Assembly (NCBI GenBank): GCA_027005175.1
Contig: JALTMC010000793.1
Span: forward strand, 1 to 10,658
DNA from: Myxococcales bacterium
GTDB taxonomy: Bacteria; Myxococcota_C; UBA6777
Reading direction: 5' to 3'
DNA length: 10,658 nucleotides
This document shows positions 1 to 6,459 of this stretch, piece by piece. The first letter of the stretch is position 1, and the number at the start of each line of letters is the position of its first letter. The notes under the pieces were generated by a model, which saw nothing but the letters and a program-made list of their open reading frames with translations, had not been told where the DNA came from and made no database searches. The position numbers and the translations under genes were made by a program.

Positions 1-1
1 G

Positions 2-460
2 GCGGATCGATTGTTGGTGTTGGGTGATAACTTGATGGATCTGTATCTGGGTGAGTTATCTGTTTCTCAAGTATCGGGTACTGTTCTCTCGATGTTGTCG
101 GACCAACAGACGTTGGAGTATTCATCTTTTTCAACATGGGTTGAGGGCAAGACAAGTTACCAAGTGGTCACACTGGCTTATGACCAATCCAAGTGGGTGT
201 TGCGTTTGTCAGATGACCAGGAGCGTTATATCCATCTTCATCCAGGGCGTTGGAGCCCCGCATCGTCGCGTGTTCGTGCCTATGCATTAAAAACGGCGGT
301 GATGACCATCGTGGCTGCCAAGATTTTTAAGCAGGATGTGTTGGATGTCATGCTCGTCAACCAGATGCGTATGGAGTATCTAGGGCTCTCTCCCATTCGT
401 GAGATCTCTCCCAACAATGGTGTGGGAAAGCTCATCATGCTCCTGGTTGATGCTACCTGA
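2..460 (+). CDS. C-terminal part of an unrecognised protein (5' end outside window)
   Basis: The frame is open from the left edge and gives 152 visible residues before a TGA stop. The TTG at 11 is an in-frame leucine and there is no ribosome binding site, so the true start lies outside the window. The visible part has a beta-rich, aromatic section (residues around YSSFSTWVEG and KTSYQVVTLAYDQSKWVLR) and then a more helical, basic section (VRAYALKTAVMTIVAAKIF). It ends with LGLSPIREISPNNGVGKLI and a short hydrophobic tail. There is no recognisable catalytic motif, signal peptide or clear membrane helix in this portion. I do not recognise the family. Codon use and residue composition look like a genuine gene, and the long frame agrees, but function is unknown. 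Confidence 0.7.
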   Translation, partial: ADRLLVLGDNLMDLYLGELSVSQVSGTVLSMLSDQQTLEYSSFSTWVEGKTSYQVVTLAYDQSKWVLRLSDDQERYIHLHPGRWSPASSRVRAYALKTAVMTIVAAKIFKQDVLDVMLVNQMRMEYLGLSPIREISPNNGVGKLIMLLVDAT

Positions 461-606
461 ATGCCGCCTGAATAACCTCAAAATAGCTTCTTTCTTTCGA
501 GCATTCTCGTCTTTGGAGAGGCGAATCTAAGCCTGGATTTCAACTTATAGTATTATCGGAGTCAGCCATCGAGATGTGCAACGAGATGCGGAATTTGGCC
601 TGCACA

Positions 607-626
607 CCTTGGAATGAATTCCAAGG
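607..626. repeat. Perfect 9-bp inverted repeat (hairpin), with an alternative outer pairing
   Basis: CCTTGGAAT (607-615) and ATTCCAAGG (618-626) are exact reverse complements separated by GA. The outer bases ACACCTT (604-610) can instead pair with AAGGTGT (640-646), so two mutually exclusive foldings are possible. No T-run follows, so it does not look like an intrinsic terminator. It lies about 150 bases after the stop of the first gene. The role is unknown. Confidence 0.5.
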
Positions 627-738
627 CTCGTGGTCTCCCAAGGTGTTCGCATGTGATAGAAAGTTACACAGTGCTATACATCATGAGTTCTATCCCCTTC
701 CTCCACCGTTGGTGGGGAGGGGGAAGTTGGAGTCCTGT

Positions 739-893
739 CCCACGTGGTTCGAACCGCCGATCCGCCTTGTGTCACTGATTGAAATCATGAGTACCCTATT
801 TTGAGTTTGGCCCCAAATCACTACAATCCACCAATAGCTTGCTGGCTAATTCATTGAAATGTTTACTCCACGGGGCGGTTCGAACCACGTGGG
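739..893. mobile_element. MITE-like element A: 20-bp perfect terminal inverted repeats, CTGT target-site-like duplication
   Basis: The left arm CCCACGTGGTTCGAACCGCC (739-758) and right arm (874-893) are exact reverse complements, 115 bases apart. Immediately outside the arms both flanks read CTGT (735-738 and 894-897) as a direct, not inverted, repeat. That is what a 4-bp target-site duplication would look like. The 155-bp interior has no plausible gene, so the element would be non-autonomous and need a transposase in trans. Each arm is built from two overlapping palindromes, CCACGTGG and GGTTCGAACC. The parent IS family cannot be named. The alternative is a pair of regulator or recombinase binding sites with a chance flank match. 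Confidence 0.6.
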
Positions 894-1000
894 CTGTCAG
901 AAAGTGATAGGGAGAGGGGTGTTATGACAAACAAATGGTAGATTCTCGCTGATTGAGAGCACTGAATATCTTTACATTTTATGTCAAGGGCAAGTACTCA

Positions 1001-1137
1001 CCTTAATCCACCGCCCAAATTGCACGGCCCTTGAAGGCCTAAGGATTGCCGTCTTTGGCACTCACCTATTTGGTGAACATCAATTTTCTCTATCCTATGT
1101 ATAGCTGGAGCCAGAAAGATCGGGCGGTGGATTAAGG
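1001..1137. mobile_element. MITE-like element B: 16-bp perfect terminal inverted repeats, CTCA target-site-like duplication
   Basis: CCTTAATCCACCGCCC (1001-1016) and GGGCGGTGGATTAAGG (1122-1137) are exact reverse complements, 105 bases apart. Both outer flanks read CTCA (997-1000 and 1138-1141) as a direct repeat. Length, geometry and a 4-bp flank duplication match element A. The arm sequences differ from A except for an outer CC and a shared inner ACCGCC/GGCGGT core. The interior is non-coding and includes a small hairpin TCACC-tattt-GGTGA (1062-1076). It sits just upstream of the kinase promoter and could affect its expression. The transposon interpretation is inferred from structure only. 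Confidence 0.58.
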
Positions 1138-1200
1138 CTCACACCTTTGCTTCCTTTTGGGGAGCGCACTCGATCAGGCACCCTCTTTACACTCAAGAGA

Positions 1201-1229
1201 TTGCAATGAGACAAGGATTTGAGTACAAT
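1201..1229 (+). promoter_or_regulatory. Sigma70-like promoter for the kinase gene
   Basis: A -35 hexamer TTGCAA (1201-1206, 4 of 6 consensus matches) and a -10 hexamer TACAAT (1224-1229, 5 of 6) are separated by exactly 17 bases. Transcription would begin near 1236, giving a leader of roughly 45 bases before the ATG at 1282. The promoter overlaps the more upstream in-frame TTG at 1219, which argues against that TTG as the start. Confidence 0.5.
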
Positions 1230-1281
1230 CCAGTTTTCTTTCCAGAATGTAGTAGAATTACTGTTCACAAGGTTGGCTTCG

Positions 1282-3147
1282 ATGATAAGGTGCTCTCGTT
1301 GCAATCACTTTTACGAGGCTCTCGCAGATTGTCCTTATTGTGCTCCTTTGATGTTTTCGCCTGAAGGTGATTTTTCAGAGATCCTACAGGGTTCTGTAGA
1401 GGGCGTGTCTTGGATGACACAACAGGTTCTTGCTGTGCCTGAGGATGCGTTCCTTCCTCAAGAATCGGTGGATGTCGGAGTTCCCCATGATTCCTTCGAG
1501 ATGGAGCAAAAGCCCGGTGCCTTCCTTAAGGAGGGACGTGAACCAGTAGATGATCTGATGTTTCTGGAGACAGGTCGTTTTGAGTGGAACAAAGGTGAGG
1601 AGGACCCTCTCGATGCTACGATCAATCAATCAGAACATTCTCTCACAGGCAAACAGCTGGGGAATTTCTTGTTCTTGGAGTGTATTGGAGAGGGTGGATT
1701 TGGTGCTGTCTATCGAACGGAGCACCTTCAAACCCAGGAGATTTATGCGAGCAAGGTGTTGCACAGCGTCCAACAAGCCAACCTTGGGATCATTGAGCGG
1801 TTTAAGCGAGAAGCTGAAACCTTGGCTCGGTTGCGACATGACAACATCGTAAAGTTCTATGACTTTGGACAGCTTCCAAAGCATGGATTTTATATGGTGA
1901 TGGAGCTTTTAGAAGGGACGAGCCTCCAAGATGAACTGGAGAAACCGGAGATCTGGCCGATTCGAAAGGTGTGGTGGCTGATGAAGCAGGCTTGCTCGGC
2001 ACTTTTCTATATTCATCAAAAAGGCATGATTCACAGAGATCTTAAACCCAGTAACTTCTTTCTTCATCAGATGGAGAAGAAGGAAGTGGTCAAGCTGCTC
2101 GACTTTGGTATCGCAGGACTCGTTGATGGTAGCTCTTCACTTACTCGAACCGGCGCATTTATGGGTACAGCAGAGTTTGTCTCGCCGGAGCAAGCTCGTG
2201 GTAGTAAGTCCATTGATGGCCGGGCCGATCTCTACTCTCTGGGTACTGTGTTGTATGCCTTACTGACCAAGACGTTGCCTTTTCAGGCGGAGGCTCCCGT
2301 AGAAATCATCCTTCAGCATCTCCAGTCGGAGCCTCCTCCTTTGTCCAAAGCAGCTCCGTGGAAGTCATGGTGTGGGGAGTTGGAGGACTTTATGCGAGTT
2401 GCACTGGCGAAAGAGCCTATCGAACGTCCCGCTGATGCGATGAAGTTCTGGCAAGCGTGTTCCGAAGCTCTTGTTCGACAGATTCAGTTAGAGCTTCAAA
2501 CTGCCAAGGAGGCGACTGCAGCTTTCAAAGCACCCAAATCACCTTCTGTGGTCGCACCTCCTGTGATGTTTCGTCCCAAGCCCAACCTCGACAAGGAGGC
2601 TCCATCGGTAGATCTACACGAACAAACTAGCCCTTCGATCCAACTTCCCGATTCGATCAGACAACCACGTGACAAAACAGAACCATCGTTTCGGTTCTCT
2701 CCCCTAGCTGAGTTGCCCGAAGAAACGACGCCATCGTTCCGACATCTTCGTGAAATGGCTACCCCGTCTGAGCACGGGCCAGAACACAATTCTCCTGCAC
2801 CGAGGGTCATTCAGGAGCAAACGACACCATCGTTTCGACCTATGGAGCTACAGCTTCCAAGCAAAACAGCAGAGGAGAACTTTCCTCTTGTGGCTGGGCA
2901 GATGAATAACCCAAAACAAACGGTAGAGAATCATGTTTTTCCTCAAACGTCGGACACTCGACCTGTGGGGATCTTGCTCGCTGCTCGGAATACTCTACCT
3001 CCTCAGCCTCCAAGTGTTCCACTACCACAGGCATCTTCCTTCACGACACCACCGACTTCACAGTCCAGTCTCACACGGTACTTGATGATCTCTGCTATTC
3101 TTCTTATCCTTGCGGGTCTGGGCTTTCTTGGATGGAGGCTTCTGTAA
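1282..3147 (+). CDS. Membrane-anchored Pkn-type serine/threonine protein kinase with N-terminal zinc-ribbon-like motif
   Basis: A Hanks-type kinase of 621 residues. The ATG at 1282 is chosen because it has AAGG nine bases upstream and puts the C4-x2-C7 / C17-x2-C20 zinc-ribbon-like motif at the very N-terminus. A linker to about residue 128 is acidic. The kinase domain (about 130-400) is complete: glycine loop GEGGFGAV (136-143), K158, probable helix-C E177, HRDLKPSN (catalytic D253), DFG (274-276) and SPE in place of APE (301-303). It should therefore be active on Ser/Thr substrates. Residues 420-595 are Pro/Ser/Thr-rich with repeated xPS motifs. A single hydrophobic helix (about 600-619) ends the protein, so the kinase probably faces the cytoplasm with almost nothing outside. 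The substrate is unknown. The gene has its own promoter and no obvious operon partner. Confidence 0.93.
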   Translation: MIRCSRCNHFYEALADCPYCAPLMFSPEGDFSEILQGSVEGVSWMTQQVLAVPEDAFLPQESVDVGVPHDSFEMEQKPGAFLKEGREPVDDLMFLETGRFEWNKGEEDPLDATINQSEHSLTGKQLGNFLFLECIGEGGFGAVYRTEHLQTQEIYASKVLHSVQQANLGIIERFKREAETLARLRHDNIVKFYDFGQLPKHGFYMVMELLEGTSLQDELEKPEIWPIRKVWWLMKQACSALFYIHQKGMIHRDLKPSNFFLHQMEKKEVVKLLDFGIAGLVDGSSSLTRTGAFMGTAEFVSPEQARGSKSIDGRADLYSLGTVLYALLTKTLPFQAEAPVEIILQHLQSEPPPLSKAAPWKSWCGELEDFMRVALAKEPIERPADAMKFWQACSEALVRQIQLELQTAKEATAAFKAPKSPSVVAPPVMFRPKPNLDKEAPSVDLHEQTSPSIQLPDSIRQPRDKTEPSFRFSPLAELPEETTPSFRHLREMATPSEHGPEHNSPAPRVIQEQTTPSFRPMELQLPSKTAEENFPLVAGQMNNPKQTVENHVFPQTSDTRPVGILLAARNTLPPQPPSVPLPQASSFTTPPTSQSSLTRYLMISAILLILAGLGFLGWRLL

Positions 3148-3176
3148 GATTATGAGGAGGGGATTGTAACACACTC

Positions 3177-3269
3177 CTTACATTGATCGTGTTTCTTGCA
3201 GTCTGCAGTCTTGAGGCCATGCCTAAGGCTAGGTGCTTTTGTTGCTACACGCCTCTTACATTGATCGTG
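3177..3269. repeat. Pair of 15-bp direct repeats upstream of the AttH/CrtC-like gene
   Basis: CTTACATTGATCGTG occurs at 3177-3191 and again at 3255-3269, 78 bases apart start to start, with partly similar flanks (ACACACTC versus ACACGCCT before them). Between them is a tandem TGCAGTC-TGCAGTC (3197-3210). A second loose pair, GCGTTGGACGGGA near 3290 and GTGTTGGATGGGG near 3323, follows. All lie in the leader of the gene starting at 3376 and could be regulator sites or a relic of a local duplication. Confidence 0.5.
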
Positions 3270-3375
3270 CGTGTTGGAATATCACCATGCGTTGGACGGG
3301 ATATGCTGCGAGACATTCCTACTGTGTTGGATGGGGCGGTCTTTGGTTTTCTATTCTTTCAAATGGGTATATTTT

Positions 3376-4569
3376 ATGAAACGTTACTTTTTGTTCTTTC
3401 TTGTGCTCTCTTTTGTGCATTTTTTTGGTAACTGTGCCTCCACTATTTCTCTGGAAGGAGCGACCGGGCGGGAGAGCGTGGCGGAGCATGCAACAGATGC
3501 TGGAGGCGGGGGCGAGACTGTCTCGGAAGAGGTCAACAAGCATGAAAATACACCAGAGAAGGGGACTGCCGAGTTGCTTTCACCTGAGAAGGGAGCTACC
3601 GAGCGGTTGCCGGAATCCTCTTTGGTAAAGCCTATTCAGCTTCCTCAAGATGAGGCTCCTCACAATGACCCTGTAGAGTGGTGGTATTATACAGGTATAT
3701 TGAAAGATGCTCAGAGCAACGAGTACGGGTTTCAGTTGGTGATCTTTCAGCTTGATATCGGGACATTGACTTTGTTCCTGTCACAGTTTGCGGTGACGGA
3801 TCTGGCCACCAAGAGCTTTCATCATGAATCAAAGACTGCCTTCACAAAAACACCTCAGCCCAAAACAGGTTTTAAGGTTGCCGTCGGAGACTGGTTTGTG
3901 GAAGGACACAAAGGAAAAGACCATCTTAAAGCGAGCATGAATGGGTATGCGATCGATTTCCAGTTAGAGACGACAAAGCCGGTTGTTTTGCAATACGGGA
4001 ATGGCTCGATGACTCTCGCTTCGAACAAGCCATTCTATTATTATTCATATACACGGATGAAGGTCACTGGGACGTTGAAGGTGAAGGACAAGCCGCTACA
4101 GGTCACAGGTCTTGCGTGGATGGACCATCAGTGGGGAACCATGGGACGCCCTGGCGTCGACTTCGAGGGGTGGGACTGGTATAGCTTGCGTCTCGATAAC
4201 AAAACGGAGTTGATGTTGTTTCTTGTGCGCAACTCCAAAAAAGTAGGTGACTTTGTGGGAGGCACCTTTATTCGCAAAGATGGCAGCACTGTTGAGCTTA
4301 AGAAAGGAGACTTTATCCTCAAAGCAACAGGCCAGTGGAAGAGCCCTCATACCAAAGCTGTGTATCCCTATGGATGGACGATTGAGATACCCTCTTTAAA
4401 GCTTAAGTACACAGTCTCTCCACTACTGGAAGACCAAGAGGTATATAAAAAAGTGCGAGATAAAGCCTCCATCTACTGGGAAGGGGTGTGCCAGGTAAAG
4501 GGTACAGAAGCAGGGCAACGTGTCACAGGCAAAGCGTATGTTGAGTTGACAGGCTATGCTCCAAAGTAG
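3376..4569 (+). CDS. Exported lipocalin-like protein of the AttH/CrtC (carotenoid 1,2-hydratase-like) family, probable lipoprotein
   Basis: A protein of 397 residues. The start at 3376 yields a normal signal peptide (MKRY followed by a hydrophobic run) ending FFGNC, with Cys20 as the likely lipid-attachment residue. The lipobox is imperfect, having Asn before the Cys. Earlier in-frame starts would bury this signal. Residues 21-85 are a linker containing a TPEKG/SPEKG repeat. The folded part carries family hallmarks: EWWYYTG (101-107), WMDHQWG (248-254), GWDWYS (265-270), YPYGW (330-334), YWEG (367-370) and VELTGY (389-394). These match the double lipocalin-type beta barrels of the AttH/CrtC group. 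Members are often annotated as carotenoid hydratases, but most, including this one, are better seen as envelope hydrophobic-ligand binding or modifying proteins. No carotenoid genes are nearby. The ribosome binding site is weak. Confidence 0.85.
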   Translation: MKRYFLFFLVLSFVHFFGNCASTISLEGATGRESVAEHATDAGGGGETVSEEVNKHENTPEKGTAELLSPEKGATERLPESSLVKPIQLPQDEAPHNDPVEWWYYTGILKDAQSNEYGFQLVIFQLDIGTLTLFLSQFAVTDLATKSFHHESKTAFTKTPQPKTGFKVAVGDWFVEGHKGKDHLKASMNGYAIDFQLETTKPVVLQYGNGSMTLASNKPFYYYSYTRMKVTGTLKVKDKPLQVTGLAWMDHQWGTMGRPGVDFEGWDWYSLRLDNKTELMLFLVRNSKKVGDFVGGTFIRKDGSTVELKKGDFILKATGQWKSPHTKAVYPYGWTIEIPSLKLKYTVSPLLEDQEVYKKVRDKASIYWEGVCQVKGTEAGQRVTGKAYVELTGYAPK

Positions 4570-4684
4570 AGAGTTTCTTTTTGGTTGTAGAGAGCGTGTC
4601 TTATACAAGTCTCATATGATTGCACGCCCACTTTAGGTTCAAAAAAGAATTAAAGTCTGCGAGGGCAAGGTCGTAAAAATAGTA

Positions 4685-4774
4685 ATGGATGGGAGCCTTG
4701 AAAGGAGGCACAAGTTGGACATTCATCTGGCTTTTAGCTACCGAGGAGCCTTTCTTTTTGAGATTGAGAAGTAG
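4685..4774 (+). CDS. Possible leader ORF (19-29 codons) with a very strong Shine-Dalgarno, ahead of the pilin gene
   Basis: AAAGGAGG (4701-4708) is the best ribosome binding site in the window. It stands 6 bases before a TTG (4715) that opens a 19-codon frame ending at TAG 4772-4774, 50 bases before the pilin start. The same frame has an ATG at 4685 but without its own site. The 19 residues begin MDIHLAFSYRGAF. It may be a translated leader, a remnant of a longer gene (the frame is open back to 4637) or chance. No family is recognised. Confidence 0.3.
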   Translation: MDGSLERRHKLDIHLAFSYRGAFLFEIEK

Positions 4775-4824
4775 AACCAATCTAAGAGGTTACGTTGGTT
4801 TTTAGGCATAGAAGGAAAAGGTTT

Positions 4825-5430
4825 ATGAAAGAACATCATCCAAGAACCCAAAATCAGCGGGGGTTTACATTGATTGAGATGATGATCTCGGTCGTGATAA
4901 TCGGTGTCTTGGCAGGAATTGCAATTCCTGTATTTACTCGGTTCCTTCGTGCGTCCAAAATCTCCGAAGCTCCCATCAACTTACGAGCGGTCTCGAATGG
5001 TGCTGTTGCTTGGTTTAACGATACTCACAACAGTGTGAAAGGAGAGCGTCTGAAGCCTCATTTTCCCAACAACCAAAGTCCACACTCTGTTCCCAGCTCA
5101 TTGAGCAGCAGCACTGTGCCAAGTACGCCGCTTTGCAATAACGGAAATCCGATGTATCCGGTCAACACGTCTCGCTGGGAGAAGCAGCCGTGGCAATCTT
5201 TAAAGTTTGGGATACGAAAAGCCCACTATTTTCAGTATACCTTTTCCACCAAAAATACAGGGAAAGATGCCTATTTTTCGGCGCTGGCACAAGCCGATGT
5301 GTCTTGCAACAACGAGATCCGAACCTTTGTTCAATGCGCTACGATCAACGCTTTAACGGGTGAAGTGGAGCTTTCCAAAACTTTGGATCTCTTTGGAGCT
5401 ATCAACAAAGCAGTTGTGTGCAGCCCCTAA
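4825..5430 (+). CDS. Type IV pilin-like protein (prepilin N-terminal methylation motif)
   Basis: A protein of 201 residues. The ATG at 4825 has AAGGA eight bases upstream. A short basic leader ends QRG, and the prepilin peptidase cut is expected between Gly13 and Phe14 of RGFTLIEMM. Glu18 is at mature position +5 as in true pilins and pseudopilins. The hydrophobic helix runs to about residue 38. The rest is a globular domain with four cysteines (104, 161, 171, 199), of which C161/C171 or C171/C199 could form the usual C-terminal disulfide. Length fits major or minor pilins and type II secretion pseudopilins. No pil or gsp genes are adjacent, so it stands alone here. It would be inserted in the inner membrane and assembled into a filament by machinery encoded elsewhere. 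Which filament is unknown. Confidence 0.88.
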   Translation: MKEHHPRTQNQRGFTLIEMMISVVIIGVLAGIAIPVFTRFLRASKISEAPINLRAVSNGAVAWFNDTHNSVKGERLKPHFPNNQSPHSVPSSLSSSTVPSTPLCNNGNPMYPVNTSRWEKQPWQSLKFGIRKAHYFQYTFSTKNTGKDAYFSALAQADVSCNNEIRTFVQCATINALTGEVELSKTLDLFGAINKAVVCSP

Positions 5431-5435
5431 CTTGG

Positions 5436-5564
5436 ATGATTCATGTTGCTCGTCGGGAGAGCGAGTTGATCCAGTTCTTGCTTCCAATGGTTTTCTGGGG
5501 TATCAAGCGAAGAGTCTCCTGTTTCTTGGAATGGGATCTTTTTTGTTGTGAGGTGGTCCCGTGA
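5436..5564 (+). CDS. Possible small ORF (up to 42 codons) overlapping the trmB start
   Basis: An ATG at 5436, five bases after the pilin stop, opens a 42-codon frame whose TGA (5562-5564) overlaps the GTG start of the next gene as GTGA. The ATG has no good ribosome binding site. An internal TTG at 5466 has GGGAG (5455-5459) six bases before it and would give 32 codons. The product would be hydrophobic and basic (LIQFLLPMVFWGIKRR). The overlap suggests translational coupling, but the frame is short enough to be chance. Confidence 0.22.
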   Translation: MIHVARRESELIQFLLPMVFWGIKRRVSCFLEWDLFCCEVVP

Positions 5565-6349
5565 TCGTAGGGACCTGTTATTCGGAGCCTGGAGCCTTGG
5601 ACACTTCTCTCGTGGATATCCCAGATTGGACCGAGGAGGAATTGAAGGAGATTCAAACACAGTCTCCTCTTGCATTCCCTTTGTCATTGCCGGACGAAAG
5701 AGACCAACAACGGATGCAGAAATCCTGGCGTCGTCATCAGTTGGAGCGTTATCTTCAGCGATGGGATGGTGCTTATGTTCCGGAAGTCCCCGAGGCGTTT
5801 TGGGGGCGTTCCTGGCGAGCTTGTGATGTGGGTTGCGGATTGGGTCTCTTCTCCCTACGGGAGAGCGAGCGAAATCCAGAGCATGCTTTTCTTGGGATAG
5901 ACAAAGGTACCCGTCGGGGAAGTCGGATGGTACGACGCTTTAAGGAGACAGGTAGAGATAATTTGTTTGGTTTGCATGGCAACGCGATTCCTATTCTTGC
6001 CGCAATGCCAAATCACAGCCTGGATCTACTCACCCTGTTTTATCCCAATCCCTGGTGGCCTTCCAAACATCGGAAAAAACGTTGGTCTTATCACCCACTC
6101 ATCAGCAAAATGGTTGATCTCCTCAAGCCCGGTGGTGAGATCTTGCTGTGCTCCAATGAAGGGTTTTATTTGCAAGAGTGGCTGTATGCCATGACACACC
6201 ACCCTGTAGCATTTTCTGCTTTAGAGGAGTCCTATGTTGGTCCCGTGACCGTAAGTTTGGAAGAAGCACGCAGCCACTTCGAGTCCAAGTTTCTTCAAGG
6301 AGGAACACCTTGTGGTGAGATTCGCTTTCGAAAGAAAATAGAAAGATAG
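5561..6349 (+). CDS. trmB: TrmB-type tRNA (guanine-N7)-methyltransferase
   Basis: A 262-residue SAM-dependent methyltransferase of the class expected to methylate G46 in the tRNA variable loop. The GTG start at 5561 is preceded by GAGGTGG (5550-5556). The SAM motif is ACDVGCGLGLF (87-97), followed by FLGIDKG (110-116), whose acidic residue should contact the ribose. The family signature is present as LFYPNPWWPSKHRKKRW (159-175), a basic RNA-contacting stretch. The usual FPDPW Asp is Asn here (N163), as in a YPNP-type subgroup I recall in other proteobacteria. The C-terminus has the expected TxxE-like region in a degenerate form. About 75 residues precede the SAM domain, somewhat longer than in E. 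coli TrmB. The family is clear. Whether it is the housekeeping enzyme or a paralogue with another target is not. Confidence 0.85.
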   Translation: MIVGTCYSEPGALDTSLVDIPDWTEEELKEIQTQSPLAFPLSLPDERDQQRMQKSWRRHQLERYLQRWDGAYVPEVPEAFWGRSWRACDVGCGLGLFSLRESERNPEHAFLGIDKGTRRGSRMVRRFKETGRDNLFGLHGNAIPILAAMPNHSLDLLTLFYPNPWWPSKHRKKRWSYHPLISKMVDLLKPGGEILLCSNEGFYLQEWLYAMTHHPVAFSALEESYVGPVTVSLEEARSHFESKFLQGGTPCGEIRFRKKIER

Positions 6350-6427
6350 TGCTGGACTTGATCCCCACGAACCCGACTGGCACGTATCGGCTTTGACTGG
6401 ACACAACCCGATTGTCCACATGGCTGG

Positions 6428-6459
6428 CATCGCTTGAAAGCAAAGTGACTTCAAGCATG
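6428..6459. repeat. Inverted repeat between convergent trmB and SDR genes
   Basis: GCTTGAA (6432-6438) pairs with TTCAAGC (6450-6456). CAT and ATG extend the stem past a single bulged C. It lies in the 219-base gap between two converging genes, where a bidirectional terminator is expected, but no T-run follows on either strand. It could be a weak or Rho-assisted end signal. Nothing else was recognised in the gap. Confidence 0.35.

Larger units (their letters stand above)
461..1281. other. Long gene-free region with small repeats and two MITE-like elements
   Basis: About 820 bases lie between the first stop and the kinase start. Short frames here (for example 574-804 +) have no ribosome binding site and protein-unlike composition. 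The region contains a hairpin-forming repeat at 607-626, a G/C-asymmetric hairpin at about 694-726 (CTCCACC, loop GTT, GGTGGGG, extended by wobble pairs), the two inverted-repeat elements at 739-893 and 1001-1137, and the promoter at 1201-1229. No tRNA or other known RNA gene was recognised. Confidence 0.7.

Noticed and set aside
746-755. GGTTCGAACC, also at 877-886, resembling a tRNA T-loop
   Set aside because: The flanking bases do not form a T-stem, and no acceptor, D or anticodon arms are present. The sequence is part of the inverted repeat arms.
574-804. 76-codon plus-strand frame in the left gap
   Set aside because: No ribosome binding site, composition unlike a protein, and it runs into the left arm of element A.
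1219-1281. Earlier TTG start for the kinase gene
   Set aside because: AAGGA is only one base before it, and the TTG lies inside the -35/-10 promoter. The ATG at 1282 places the Cys motif at the N-terminus.
3271-3375. Earlier GTG start for the AttH/CrtC-like gene
   Set aside because: It would add 35 residues in front of a good signal peptide and covers the repeat-rich leader.
4714-4735. Possible sigma54 (-24/-12) promoter before the pilin gene, TTGGAC then TGGCT
   Set aside because: The GG-to-GC spacing and the -12 element do not fit; the second element reads GG where GC is expected.
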